Assembly: GCA_021818985.1 (NCBI GenBank)
Contig: JAKASO010000005.1
Location: 1 to 64,000 of the forward strand
DNA length: 64,000 bases
Source of the DNA: a bacterium
Lineage (GTDB): Bacteria; SZUA-79; Acidulodesulfobacterales; Acidulodesulfobacteraceae
Reading direction: 5' to 3'
This document shows positions 26,528-36,852 of the stretch, piece after piece. The notes beneath the pieces are model-generated. The model saw only the letters and a list, made by a program, of their open reading frames with translations, was not told the origin of the DNA and did no database searches. Position numbers and translations under genes: made by a program. Each line of letters begins with the position of its first letter. The first letter of the stretch is position 1.

Positions 26528-28438
26528 TTAATCCTCAAATTTCACAAACATAACCATATAACATCGCATACATCTGGTCGCTTCATATACGACATCATTA
26601 GTTGTCAAACCTTTTTCGACCTCTATAAAATTACTTATACGGTCGGTAACAGGTTCTTCAACCTGTTTTGCGCGTGTAAGCTTGGGTGGAAAGTCTGGAT
26701 AATCCACAATTTCCCTTTTGTCATATACTCCTATCTCTTCTAAGAGCTTTTCCATTATATCGTCATCCGTTATATTAAAAGAACCTGTTCTTATATATTC
26801 GTCTATCCTTCTTGCCGCATTTTTTCCATCCCTGTTTGAACTAACTATACTTATAGGTCCAGTCATGGCATCGCCGCCCGCAAATACTCCGGGCATATCG
26901 GTCATATTAGTCAATTTATCCACAATTATCGTTTTACCCCTGTTAGTCCTAATCTGAGGGATATCTTTTAAAAAATCAAAATCCGGCACCTGTCCAACTG
27001 CAGTAATAAAAGCGTCGCATTCTATATCAAAATCCGAATCTGGAATTTCTACCGGAGCTCTCCTGCCGCTTTTGTCAGGTTCGCCTAACTTCATTTTTCT
27101 GCATCTGACGCCGATTACACGACCGTTTTCTTGAAGTATACTTATTGGATTTACAAGAAAATCAAACTTAATGCCTTCTTTAAGGGCGGTGTCAATTTCA
27201 TAAGATGCCGCGGGCATTTGCTCCCTTGACCTTCTGTAAACAACTATGACTTCTTTAAAACCAAGCCGCAGGGCGGATCTGCAGCAATCTATCGCTACAT
27301 TGCCTCCCCCTTCTATTATGACCTTTTTGCCGACCCCGATTTTGTTTCCAAGCGCAATGTCTCTTAAAAATTTAACACCTTCATAAAAACCTTCAAGATT
27401 ATCATTTTCTCCGGGCAAACCGATATTCTGTCCTCTATGAGCGCCTATGGCAAGGTAAACAGCTTTAAAATCCTGATCGAAAAGGTCATTGATTTTAAAA
27501 TCCCTTCCAAGCCTCTGATTTAATTTATATTCGACCCCAGTTAAAAGAATATAATCAATCTCTTTATCCAAAAATTCTTTAGTAATTCTAAATCTCGGTA
27601 TTCCTACAGCCATCATACCGCCCAATACGGACAAAGCTTCAAAAATCACGGGTTTATAGCCCATCAGCCTTAAATAATAGGCGCAACTTAAACCTGCGGG
27701 ACCCGAACCAACTATAGCCACTTTTATACCGTTATCTTTTATATCAAAAACAGGTTTTATATTAGAATAAAATTCGTTATCGGCTGCAAATCTTCTTATA
27801 AGGCATATCTGAATCGGCTCATCTATGTTAGCCCTTCTGCAATTATCTTCACATGGATGAAAACAGCTTCTGCCGAGTATTCCCGCTAAAGGCGTATTTC
27901 TCCTGGCCGATTCGAGGGCATCTTCGAACCTGCCGTCCCTAACCCTTTCGATCCAGTTGGGAATATCAAGTTTTGAAGGACATCCATTAATGCACGGAGC
28001 AATCATCTTAATAACATAATTATTATTTTCAGGTATTACCTCATGTTTTGCTATCGCCTGCTCAAAATCAGCCCTAAAAGATTCTATGAGCTGGATAATA
28101 GGCAAGGGACCGATCGTTCCAATCGTGCATTTGGAAAACGTAAGAATATACTCGCATTCATCCTTTAATCTGTCCAGATCTTCCGGCTCCGCTTTTCCGC
28201 TGCATATCTTTTCCAACAGATAGCCTGCAACGGAAGTTCCAAATCCGCACGGAATACAACCTCCACAGGATACCTTTATAAGTTCTTTCATAAAACATCT
28301 TGCCAGATCAACTTTATTGTCTTTATCATCAAGCAAAACAACGCCGTTCCAGTTCAGTACCGAAGATATTTTTTTGCGCCCCGAACGTTCAAATGCCGAA
28401 AGATCTAATTTTGAACTTAACTTATCAATTATTTTCAT
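26528..28438 (-). CDS. NuoF 4Fe-4S domain fused to a GltD-like FAD/NAD(P)H oxidoreductase
   Basis: Residues about 28-130 match only the C-terminal domain of NuoF, with cluster ligands C58, C61, C64 and C104 (SCGGCIPC, then SKCTIG). Residues about 140-625 match the GltD/NfnB family: cysteines at 149, 153, 192, 196, 200 and 212, an FAD Rossmann motif GSGPAGLSCAYYL from 244, and a second nucleotide motif GGGNVAID at 377-384. The following YRRSREQMPA is often seen in NADPH users. The FMN-binding fold of NuoF is missing. It occupies the nuoE-nuoF position, so it is probably the electron-entry subunit. It resembles SfrB of the Geobacter SfrAB reductase. Confidence 0.85.
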   Translation of the reverse strand: MKIIDKLSSKLDLSAFERSGRKKISSVLNWNGVVLLDDKDNKVDLARCFMKELIKVSCGGCIPCGFGTSVAGYLLEKICSGKAEPEDLDRLKDECEYILTFSKCTIGTIGPLPIIQLIESFRADFEQAIAKHEVIPENNNYVIKMIAPCINGCPSKLDIPNWIERVRDGRFEDALESARRNTPLAGILGRSCFHPCEDNCRRANIDEPIQICLIRRFAADNEFYSNIKPVFDIKDNGIKVAIVGSGPAGLSCAYYLRLMGYKPVIFEALSVLGGMMAVGIPRFRITKEFLDKEIDYILLTGVEYKLNQRLGRDFKINDLFDQDFKAVYLAIGAHRGQNIGLPGENDNLEGFYEGVKFLRDIALGNKIGVGKKVIIEGGGNVAIDCCRSALRLGFKEVIVVYRRSREQMPAASYEIDTALKEGIKFDFLVNPISILQENGRVIGVRCRKMKLGEPDKSGRRAPVEIPDSDFDIECDAFITAVGQVPDFDFLKDIPQIRTNRGKTIIVDKLTNMTDMPGVFAGGDAMTGPISIVSSNRDGKNAARRIDEYIRTGSFNITDDDIMEKLLEEIGVYDKREIVDYPDFPPKLTRAKQVEEPVTDRISNFIEVEKGLTTNDVVYEATRCMRCYMVMFVKFED

Positions 28439-28475
28439 GCATTTTCTAACCCGTTTTTTTCATTTCTTTTATCCG

Positions 28476-29681
28476 TTATCTGTCAATTTCCCCGAGTAAA
28501 ATGTCCAAACTGCCGATAATAGCTATAAGATCTGCAAGAAGATAGCCTTTAGCCATTTTACATAAAGCGCTTATATTGCAAAAAGACGGTGGCCTTACGC
28601 GCATCCGGTATGGAAATCCCGAACCATCCGAAACGATATAATAGCCTAATTCCCCCCTCGGACCTTCGATGGACTGGTATGCCTCTCCTTTTGGCGGTTT
28701 TATCCCTTCCATCCCGTATTTAAACAAAAATATCATGCCTTCCATCGTAGTTAAAGCCCTGTGTTTTGGAGGAATAACATATTGAGGGTATTCATCGTAG
28801 CTGAGATATTCACCTTCGGGAATATTTTCTACAGCTTGATTAACAATCCGTAAGCTTTGCCTCATCTCTTCTATTCTCACTGCATACCGGTCAAACACAT
28901 CGCCGGCATCTCCCGTTGGAATATCGAAATCAAAATCTTCATAGCTTGAATAAGGATTTATCTTCCTTACATCATAGCGTAATCCGCTGGCGCGCAGGGA
29001 AGGACCCGTAACACCAAAACTAACCGCATCTTCAACGGATATTTTACCGACGTTCTTTGTTCTTGCAAGCCATATCTTGTTTTTTGTAAGCAAAGCTTCA
29101 TATTCGCTTATTTTATCGGGAAAAATTTTTATAAAATCCCGTGTTTTGCCGGTAAAGTTTTTATGTATATCCATAGCGATGCCGCCGACCCTGAAAAAAG
29201 AAGGGGTCATTCTTGCCCCCGTCATTGTTTCGATTATATCGAGAATAAGCTCCCTTTCACGAAAACAGTATAAAAATTCCGTTAATGCCCCCAGATCAAC
29301 AGCATGAGTTCCAAGCCAGACAAGATGCGAACTGATCCTTGTCAGTTCTGTAAGAATAACCCGGATATATTCGGCTCTTTTAGGGGGTTTTACTCCGCAC
29401 AGTTTTTCAACGGCAAGTATATATCCAAGATTATTAGATGCGGCGGAGACATAATCCATTCTGTCGGTAATTGTTTCTGCCTGATGATATGTCCTGTACT
29501 CGGCATATTTTTCCATACTCGTATGAAGATAGCCGATGACAGGCTCGGCTTCGACTACCGTTTCGCCGTCTAATTTAACAAGAACACGCAGAACTCCGTG
29601 AGTACTTGGATGTTGAGGACCAATGTTAATGGCAAAATTATCAAGCTCAATGAGATAATCTTTATATTCGAACATGAGCAT
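28476..29681 (-). CDS. nuoD: NADH-quinone oxidoreductase subunit D
   Basis: The 49-kDa-type subunit (401 residues) opens with NIGPQHPSTHGVLR, has EPVIGYLHTSMEKYAEYRTYHQ, and closes with GSLDILLGEIDR, a remnant of the hydrogenase metal site. It lines the quinone pocket with NuoB. It is separate from nuoC here, 112 bases apart, and a hairpin stands directly before its start. ATG 29681 or ATG 29675 are both possible. Confidence 0.96.
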   Translation of the reverse strand: MLMFEYKDYLIELDNFAINIGPQHPSTHGVLRVLVKLDGETVVEAEPVIGYLHTSMEKYAEYRTYHQAETITDRMDYVSAASNNLGYILAVEKLCGVKPPKRAEYIRVILTELTRISSHLVWLGTHAVDLGALTEFLYCFRERELILDIIETMTGARMTPSFFRVGGIAMDIHKNFTGKTRDFIKIFPDKISEYEALLTKNKIWLARTKNVGKISVEDAVSFGVTGPSLRASGLRYDVRKINPYSSYEDFDFDIPTGDAGDVFDRYAVRIEEMRQSLRIVNQAVENIPEGEYLSYDEYPQYVIPPKHRALTTMEGMIFLFKYGMEGIKPPKGEAYQSIEGPRGELGYYIVSDGSGFPYRMRVRPPSFCNISALCKMAKGYLLADLIAIIGSLDILLGEIDR

Positions 29682-29687
29682 AATTGA

Positions 29688-29707
29688 TTAATACGGTATC
29701 GTATTAA
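29688..29707. promoter_or_regulatory. Perfect 8-bp inverted repeat directly upstream of nuoD
   Basis: TTAATACG-GTAT-CGTATTAA is an 8-bp perfect palindrome with a 4-base centre. It ends 7 bases before the nuoD ATG (minus strand), where a Shine-Dalgarno would be expected and none is visible. It could be a protein-binding operator or an RNA hairpin controlling nuoD translation. The rest of the 112-base gap is extremely AT-rich. Confidence 0.45.
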
Positions 29708-29793
29708 AATTTTAAATATGATATAACATAAATATATAAATATATGATTATGATATAAATAGATTATGAGTAGATTATGAACAAAACTTTTGG

Positions 29794-30303
29794 CTACTTA
29801 ATTTCTGCAAGCCCCGGCGTATTAAAATTCAGCTTTTCGACGGGCGGCCTTTTCCTAAGCGGATAATCCTTAAGAAGGGGATATCCTTCCCAGTCTTCAG
29901 GATTTAGTATTCGTTTAAGGTTGGGGTGATTTTTGAACTTAAGACCGAACATATCATAAACCTCCCTTTCAAACCAATTGGCGGATTCATATAAAGGCGT
30001 TAAACTTGGATAATCGGCTTCATCAATATTTGAATGGCATTTAACAAATATTCTGAAATTATTTGCCGTGGAATAAAAATTATAAATAATTTCGATCCTT
30101 TCGGCTTTTCTTGGATAATCTACGGCAAAAAGATCGCTTAGCATATCGAACCTAAGCCTGGGATCATCTTTTAAAAATTTAGCCACTTGAATCAAATTAT
30201 CTTTCGCGGTCGTAATGCGCACATCACCGTTTGCCGTATCAACCGAAGTAATCAAATCACGCATAGCGTCATTTATTACACTAAGAGCAAATGAAACCTC
30301 CAT
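29794..30303 (-). CDS. nuoC: NADH-quinone oxidoreductase subunit C
   Basis: The 30-kDa-type subunit has the signature [26 protein letters not shown] and ends [19 protein letters not shown]. It helps hold the NuoB/NuoD module. ATG 30303 is chosen because GGAGG precedes it by 11 bases; an in-frame TTG at 30321 would place that Shine-Dalgarno inside the gene. Spacing to nuoB is about 90 bases. Confidence 0.92.
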   Translation of the reverse strand: MEVSFALSVINDAMRDLITSVDTANGDVRITTAKDNLIQVAKFLKDDPRLRFDMLSDLFAVDYPRKAERIEIIYNFYSTANNFRIFVKCHSNIDEADYPSLTPLYESANWFEREVYDMFGLKFKNHPNLKRILNPEDWEGYPLLKDYPLRKRPPVEKLNFNTPGLAEIK

Positions 30304-30393
30304 AAGCGCTTGATCCTCCAAGTAATAATTGCTGGTTAAAATAAATTTGCTTTAAAACTAAGCTTTTGCAGGCTCGGTATCGCACCTATCTGT

Positions 30394-30864
30394 TTATATG
30401 TTCAGGGTTCCTTTTTCGATCTTTTCCTGCAGTTTAACTATCCCGTATATAAGACCTTCGGGACGGGGGGGACACCCTGGAACATAGACATCCACCGGTA
30501 TTATCTTGTCAACGCCCTGAACAATGCTGTAAACGTTGAACAATCCTCCAGAACAGGCACAATCGCCCATTGCAATAACCCATTTTGGATTGGGCATCTG
30601 ATCATAGAGCCTCTTTACTACAGGCGCCATTTTATAGGAAACCCTTCCCGAAACTATCATAAGATCGGATTGTCTTGGGGTCGAGCGAAAGATTAATCCA
30701 AGCCTGTCTATATCATACCTTGAAGAGGCCGAGGTCATCATTTCTATGGCGCAACAGGCAAGACCGAATGTAGCAGGCCAGATAGACCATTTCCTGCCCC
30801 ATGAAACGATCTTATCCAATGAGGCAGTAATAACATTATCTCCCAAATGCTCTTCTAATCCCAC
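30394..30864 (-). CDS. nuoB: NADH-quinone oxidoreductase subunit B
   Basis: The N2 cluster cysteines are present: the tandem pair in [11 protein letters not shown], one in [10 protein letters not shown] and one in PGCPPRPE. This subunit hands electrons to quinone. The start is GTG 30864 with AAGGGG 7 bases upstream. It overlaps the nuoA stop by 10 bases, so translation is probably coupled. Confidence 0.97.
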   Translation of the reverse strand: MGLEEHLGDNVITASLDKIVSWGRKWSIWPATFGLACCAIEMMTSASSRYDIDRLGLIFRSTPRQSDLMIVSGRVSYKMAPVVKRLYDQMPNPKWVIAMGDCACSGGLFNVYSIVQGVDKIIPVDVYVPGCPPRPEGLIYGIVKLQEKIEKGTLNI

Positions 30865-31214
30865 TCTAATGCCCCTTTTTTCCAGATATAAATAAGACCG
30901 AGAAGAAGTATGACTATGAACAAAAACATTTCAACAAAACCAAAAAGCCCAAGTTTAATAAAAACTGCCGCCCATGGAAACAAAAACAGCGCTTCGATAT
31001 CGAAAAGTAGGAAAAATATAGCAATTAAATAAAATTTGATATCAAACCTGATATGAGGATTTCCGACCGGTTCTACGCCACATTCATAAGGCTTTAATTT
31101 CCCCTTTTCATAAGTGTTTTTTCCGAGAAACGCCGACAAGCCAACCGTTGCAAAAGCAAACACGATTGCAAGAATAAGTATTATAAGGATAGGTAAGAAC
31201 GAATTTTCAGCCAC
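30855..31214 (-). CDS. nuoA: NADH-quinone oxidoreductase subunit A
   Basis: The 119-residue protein has three helices and the family loop [13 protein letters not shown] followed by [20 protein letters not shown]. It is the first gene of the nuo operon. The start is GTG 31214 behind AAGGAAG at good spacing. A candidate promoter lies 44-72 bases upstream. Confidence 0.96.
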   Translation of the reverse strand: MAENSFLPILIILILAIVFAFATVGLSAFLGKNTYEKGKLKPYECGVEPVGNPHIRFDIKFYLIAIFFLLFDIEALFLFPWAAVFIKLGLFGFVEMFLFIVILLLGLIYIWKKGALEWD

Positions 31215-31257
31215 TCTTTACTTCCTTTTAAAACTATATTAAACATAAATGTTTTAT

Positions 31258-31286
31258 TCTTATCATATTTTAAATTAATAAGTCAA
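31258..31286 (-). promoter_or_regulatory. Candidate sigma-70-type promoter of the nuo operon
   Basis: On the minus strand TTGACT (31286-31281) and ATAAGA (31263-31258) are separated by 17 bases, about 44 bases before the nuoA start. The -10 match is moderate, and AT-rich spacers produce such matches by chance. The 158-base gap to pepA makes an independent nuo promoter plausible. Confidence 0.4.
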
Positions 31287-31372
31287 TAAAAAAATATAAA
31301 ACTCAAATTTGGGATAAAACAACTAACTATGTAACTATGTTACGTCTTAATATCTGCAGATTGTTAGATTGT

Positions 31373-32929
31373 TTATGAAGCATGCCGGCTTATGTAGTAT
31401 AAGATTGTCCGGACACCGACGCCGGTCGCTCCTTTTGGGTTATAAGAAAAACCCGTCTTAGTAAAAGACGGCCCGGCTATGTCTATATGGCACCATTTAA
31501 CATTTTCCTGCACAAATTCCTCAAGGAACATGCCTGCGGTAATAGCTCCACCATACTTATTGCCAATATTTTTTATATCGGCTACGGGGCTTATCAACTT
31601 TTCCCTCATGTTATCGTCAAAAGGCAGTTCCCACATTCTTTCACCCGCAATATCACCAGCAGAAATGATCTTATTAATAAGATTCTTGTCATTACCCATA
31701 ACTCCGGACGTGTATTCTCCAAGTGCAATTACACAGGCGCCCGTCAGCGTAGCCATATCAATGATCTCGTCAACCCCAAGACCGCCGGCAAACGAAAGAG
31801 CATCCGCAAGGGTAAGGCGGCCTTCTGCATCGGTATTTTCTATTTCAATTGTTTTTCCGTTAAGGGCTTTAACAATATCGTCTGGTCTTTGCGCACCACC
31901 GCCAGGCATATTTTCACAGGCTGCTATAATGCCGTGGATTTCAATATCGAGCGGAAGCGGAAAATCGCCGATAGCCTGCATAATGGCAAGTACGCCGCAT
32001 GCCCCCGATTTATCCGATTTCATAGTAGTCATATAATCAGCCGGTTTTAAAGAAAGTCCGCCACTGTCAAAAGTTATGCCTTTGCCTATAATAGCAATTT
32101 TTTTAATGGACTTTTTTCTTTTTTCTGTTTTATAAACAAGATGAATAAACCGCGGAGGGTTTTTTGAACCCATTGCAACACCGTAAAACGCATTCATTCC
32201 CATACTAACGATTTTTTTTTCGTCGAATATCTCACATTCAAGTTTTTTTTCTTTTGCTATATCTTTTGCAACATTTGCAAGATATTCAGGAGTTACAATA
32301 TTTCCAGGTTCGTTGATCAAATCCCTTGAAAAATTAGTGCCATAAGAAGTAAGCGTTCCCAATTCAAACCCTTTTTGTATGATATTAACGGCATTTTTAT
32401 CTATTTTCAAGCCGTTGAAATAAACATTTATGGATTTTATATTATTTTTATCATTATCTTTGTTATTTCTAGTTTTAGAAAAATATTTTTTAAATTCGTA
32501 AAGAGCAAGCTCTGAACCTTCGACAACGGATGAGCCTAAGTATATCATGTCTTTTCCGGCATAATACGAATTTTTAAGTTCGGGAACAATAACCGATATT
32601 TCGGTAAGCCTGTTTACCCGGGCCGATTTGCAGGAATCTGCAAACAACATTCTTATATAATCAGAATTAAATTTGGATTTCTTCCCCATGCCATGAATTA
32701 ATATATAAGACGGCACCTCCATTAAAATGTTCTTGTCTTTTTTTGCTTTAAAATGCAGTTTTTTGATACGTTTATAGATAAAATCAAACTTTTTTAATAA
32801 TTCGTAATTTAAGAAGGTATTTTCCTCTCCTTCATAGACGCCAAAGGCTATAAGTCTGCCATCATGCTTGCCTTTAATGTCAAAAAATTCTTTTAATTTT
32901 TCCTTCGAATCAATGATACAAAATTCCAA
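31373..32929 (-). CDS. pepA: Leucyl aminopeptidase (M17 family)
   Basis: The C-terminal catalytic domain has the signature NTDAEGRLTLADAL, the metal-binding KGITFDSGGLSLKPADYM and the KSDKSGACGVL stretch; a PepA-type N-terminal domain precedes it. It is a di-metal cytosolic exopeptidase. At 518 residues it is normal. The start is TTG 32929, supported by GAGGGGG 5 bases upstream. It is divergent from rplU and just upstream of the nuo operon. Confidence 0.94.
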   Translation of the reverse strand: MEFCIIDSKEKLKEFFDIKGKHDGRLIAFGVYEGEENTFLNYELLKKFDFIYKRIKKLHFKAKKDKNILMEVPSYILIHGMGKKSKFNSDYIRMLFADSCKSARVNRLTEISVIVPELKNSYYAGKDMIYLGSSVVEGSELALYEFKKYFSKTRNNKDNDKNNIKSINVYFNGLKIDKNAVNIIQKGFELGTLTSYGTNFSRDLINEPGNIVTPEYLANVAKDIAKEKKLECEIFDEKKIVSMGMNAFYGVAMGSKNPPRFIHLVYKTEKRKKSIKKIAIIGKGITFDSGGLSLKPADYMTTMKSDKSGACGVLAIMQAIGDFPLPLDIEIHGIIAACENMPGGGAQRPDDIVKALNGKTIEIENTDAEGRLTLADALSFAGGLGVDEIIDMATLTGACVIALGEYTSGVMGNDKNLINKIISAGDIAGERMWELPFDDNMREKLISPVADIKNIGNKYGGAITAGMFLEEFVQENVKWCHIDIAGPSFTKTGFSYNPKGATGVGVRTILYYISRHAS

Positions 32930-33017
32930 TTTTACCCCCTCATTTAATCCTTATTAAAAAATTATTAAATTAATAAATTATATTATAATTTATTTTTTAA
33001 TTTTTTTCTACTGTTTT

Positions 33018-33062
33018 AAACCGGCAAATAAAATACTTCAAAGAAGCCGGTTTTGTTTTATA
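33018..33062 (+). terminator. Terminator-like hairpin in the pepA-rplU spacer
   Basis: AAACCGGC (33018-33025) pairs with GCCGGTTT (33046-33053), with a small inner stem CTTC-AAA-GAAG, and TTTTGTTTTAT follows on the plus strand. No plus-strand gene lies just upstream, so it may stop antisense transcription or act as an attenuator. As a minus-strand element it would lie in the pepA leader. Confidence 0.45.
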
Positions 33063-33314
33063 GATTTATCTTTTATCGTGAATTTTATGTTTTTATTTTT
33101 TTATTATTGACATTTAAAATAATGAATATAATAATAGGTAATAATAATATTACATTTATAATTTATAAGGAATAAAAACCATAGTTGCTATGGATAGTGA
33201 TTATCATATTTATCCGCGTTTAAAAATGTAACTTGACTTCAAACGAAAAATTTTATAAGATTAAAACTCTTAGTAAAATTCACGATTAATTATGAAAACG
33301 AAAATTTAGTTGCG

Positions 33315-33372
33315 AAAATTAGCTACGGCGGTTGCAGCGCTGTTTGATATTTTTTTCGATAAAGCTAATTTT
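33315..33372 (+). promoter_or_regulatory. Long-range inverted repeat in the rplU leader
   Basis: AAAATTAGCT at 33315-33324 is complementary to AGCTAATTTT at 33363-33372, enclosing about 38 bases with a GC-richer core. It ends 77 bases before the rplU start. L21 genes in some bacteria carry autoregulatory leader RNAs, but I cannot match this to a known one. Confidence 0.3.
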
Positions 33373-33449
33373 AACATTAAAATATATATATAATACATAA
33401 ATTAAATATTAAAAGTTAAAAAACAAAGGGACTAACAAAGGGACTTGGG

Positions 33450-33761
33450 ATGAACGATTATGCTATAATTAATTCAGGATCTAAACAGTATAAGGTTTCG
33501 GTAGGAGATACCGTAAGAATGGAAACCCTTAATAAAAATAAAGGTGACGAGGTTATATTCGCACCCTCTATGGTAAAAAAAGGCGAAACCGTTCTTTTAG
33601 GGACGCCTGTTTTAGACGATATACATGTAAAAGGGGTCGTTCTTCATGAAGGAAAATCAAAAAAAGTGATTGTTCTTAAGATAAAGCGCCGTAAAGGCGA
33701 AAGGAAAAAGACCGGACACAGGCAGAAATTTTCCCAAATTAAAATAACAGAAATATCATAA
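33450..33761 (+). CDS. rplU: 50S ribosomal protein L21
   Basis: The 103-residue protein opens YAIINSGSKQYKVSVGD and ends KIKRRKGERKKTGHRQKFSQIKITEI, the L21 signature. It binds 23S rRNA in the large subunit. It is first of a plus-strand run with rpmA and obgE, the order found in most bacteria. Confidence 0.97.
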   Translation: MNDYAIINSGSKQYKVSVGDTVRMETLNKNKGDEVIFAPSMVKKGETVLLGTPVLDDIHVKGVVLHEGKSKKVIVLKIKRRKGERKKTGHRQKFSQIKITEIS

Positions 33762-33797
33762 TTTAAATTTTTAATTTTAATTAAGGGAGCGCTATAA

Positions 33798-34061
33798 ATG
33801 GCTCATAAAAAGGCAGGCGGCAGTTCCAGAAATGGAAGAGATAGCCGCGGACAAAGAAGAGGAGTTAAAAAATTCGGCAATGAAAGGGTTAAAAAAGGGG
33901 ATATCATTGTCCGGCAGGTAGGTTCATCGTTTCATCCGGGAAAAAATGTTGGTGAAGGCAAGGACTATACGCTTTATTCGCTAATAGACGGGTATGTTAA
34001 ATTTCACTGCGGAAAAAATGACAGAAGATATGTCAGCATTGTAACAGAGCCGGTTAATTAA
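33798..34061 (+). CDS. rpmA: 50S ribosomal protein L27
   Basis: [20 protein letters not shown] is the standard L27 N-terminus, which reaches the peptidyl-transferase centre; no cleavable N-terminal extension as in Firmicutes is present. AAGGGAG stands before the ATG, and rplU ends 36 bases upstream. Confidence 0.98.
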   Translation: MAHKKAGGSSRNGRDSRGQRRGVKKFGNERVKKGDIIVRQVGSSFHPGKNVGEGKDYTLYSLIDGYVKFHCGKNDRRYVSIVTEPVN

Positions 34062-34254
34062 AAAATTCATAAATTTATAAACTTAAATTCCTTCCAAACA
34101 AAAAATATTAATTTCATCCTTTCATTTTATTCTGGTATTTCGTCAACAATTTACGGTTAAAAGGTTAGCAGCATATTCTTACAATGGGGGCTGATGTTTA
34201 TCGAAAGTACCTAAAAAATGCAAAAATTAAAAGCGATAAAACCGAGACGGATAG

Positions 34255-35301
<1,047 letters not shown>

Positions 35302-35365
35302 ATCCCTGATCTTCCTGCGAATAATTATTATATAGTTTATCTATTACATTTATTTATATTAAGGA

Positions 35366-35462
35366 GGCAGGAAAATCAGGTATAAAAGTTCTACAGCTGA
35401 TGCCCCTCCACATAAACCTTACGAGTTTCCAAAGGCAGGAATCAGGTGTAAAAGTTCTACAG
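35366..35462 (+). repeat. Two imperfect ~30-bp direct repeats upstream of proB
   Basis: Copy 1 (35366-35396) starts GGCAGGAAAATCAGG and copy 2 (35434-35462) starts GGCAGGAATCAGG; both continue T-A/G-TAAAAGTTCTACAG. They differ by a 2-base gap and one substitution, with starts 68 bases apart. This stretch is richer in G+C than the flanks. A third partial ATCAGG unit follows near 35490. The function is unknown. Confidence 0.6.
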
Positions 35463-35577
35463 ACAATTTTGGACATTTTGGATCAGGATAATCAGGGTAG
35501 AGGATAAACATTTCTAATTTTGAAATTCCATGTTAAAATATATAAAAATATATAAAAAAGAACGGTTTATTTGAAAA

Positions 35578-36735
35578 ATGGACAATATTAACTTAGAATT
35601 CAGTGATTTCATAGCCATAAAAAAAAGGGTCGTCATAAAAATAGGCACCCAGATCCTTCTTAATAAAAAAGACAAGGCCTCTTTAGCCTCTTTTAAAAAA
35701 ATAACGGGGTTTGCATATTCTTTAATTAAACAAGGTAAAGAAGTTATATTAGTGTCTTCTGGAGCTATAGCCATCGGAAGAAATATTTTAGGCATAGATA
35801 CGCCCTCCGGTTTCCTGACTATTCCGCAAAAACAGGCATTAGCAGCATGTGGACAGACTATTTTAATGAATTATTATGCGTCAGCTTTCAAAAAATACGC
35901 CTTAAAAACTGCTCAAATTTTACTCACAAAAGAAGATACAGCATCCCGCAAAAGATTTAATAATGCAAGAAATACGATAGATGAACTGCTAAGGAACAAA
36001 ATAATACCTGTAATAAACGAAAATGATACCATCTCAACAGATGAGATAAAATTCTCAGATAACGACTATCTTTCGGCTTTAGCCGCTAATTTGTCCTGCG
36101 CCGATCTTTTAATCATTCTTTCAAATATCGGCGGAGTCCACGATAAAAACCCTGCCATTTACAAAAACACTAAAAAAGTTAACGTTATCAGGGATATTGA
36201 AACCTATGTTGACGGTTTTAAAGAAAATACCAAAAGCCGTTACGGTACTGGCGGTATGAAATCTAAACTCGAAGCGGCTAAAATTGCCGCCAAAACCGGT
36301 ATAGATATAATAATCACAAACGGCAAAAACACTGGAACGCTTAAATCTATAGCAGAAGGGAAGCTGAACGGCACATTGATTCTTTCGTCTAAATCCAGTA
36401 TAAACAAAAAAAAGCACTGGCTTTTATTCGGAATGGAAAAAAAAGGGACTATTGTTTGCGACGAAGGAGCAGAAAAAGCGATCGTTTACGGCAATAGAAG
36501 CCTTCTTGCAAGCGGTATAATAGACATAATCGGGAATTTTAAAAAAAAAGAAGGGGTTTATATATCAAACAAAAAAAAACAGGTTATTTCAATAGGTATT
36601 TCCGATTTTAATTCGGAAGATATAAAAAAAATAAAGGGATTATCCTCATCCGAAATAAAGTCTACTTATAATAACGATACCATAAAATCGGCTTTGGTAG
36701 TGCATAAAAACAATATGGTAACTATAGCTTTATAA
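35578..36735 (+). CDS. proB: Glutamate 5-kinase
   Basis: The amino-acid-kinase domain (about 12-270) has KRVVIKIGTQIL, VSSGAIAIG, VINENDTIS and SRYGTGGMKSKLEAAKIA. A C-terminal PUA domain (about 290-370) follows. It catalyses the first step of proline synthesis and is usually feedback-inhibited by proline. The ATG has no clear Shine-Dalgarno. It is followed by proA, the next pathway enzyme. Confidence 0.96.
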   Translation: MDNINLEFSDFIAIKKRVVIKIGTQILLNKKDKASLASFKKITGFAYSLIKQGKEVILVSSGAIAIGRNILGIDTPSGFLTIPQKQALAACGQTILMNYYASAFKKYALKTAQILLTKEDTASRKRFNNARNTIDELLRNKIIPVINENDTISTDEIKFSDNDYLSALAANLSCADLLIILSNIGGVHDKNPAIYKNTKKVNVIRDIETYVDGFKENTKSRYGTGGMKSKLEAAKIAAKTGIDIIITNGKNTGTLKSIAEGKLNGTLILSSKSSINKKKHWLLFGMEKKGTIVCDEGAEKAIVYGNRSLLASGIIDIIGNFKKKEGVYISNKKKQVISIGISDFNSEDIKKIKGLSSSEIKSTYNNDTIKSALVVHKNNMVTIAL

Positions 36736-36852
36736 AAGAAAAGACTTATTTTTTAATTTTTATTTTTATACATTATAAATAATAAATATAAATTCGCAAT
36801 GGTCTGCGTTAACGGCATATAAAAGGCATATAAAACAATAAGGTAACGATTA

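Larger units (their letters stand above)
32930..33449. other. 520-base divergent intergenic region between pepA and rplU
   Basis: No gene is evident. It holds a GC-rich hairpin with a T tract (33018-33062), the pair ATCGTGAATTTTA/TAAAATTCACGAT (33075-33087 and 33274-33286, a 13-bp inverted repeat), TTGACA at 33107-33112 and TTGACT at 33233-33238 as possible -35 boxes. A second long-loop inverted repeat lies at 33315-33372. The rplU transcript therefore probably has a long, structured leader. Confidence 0.5.

Noticed and set aside
31479-32050. Two long plus-strand open frames (185-187 codons) opposite pepA
   Set aside because: They lie entirely antisense to the conserved catalytic part of PepA, have no recognisable motifs and arise from codon bias on the opposite strand.
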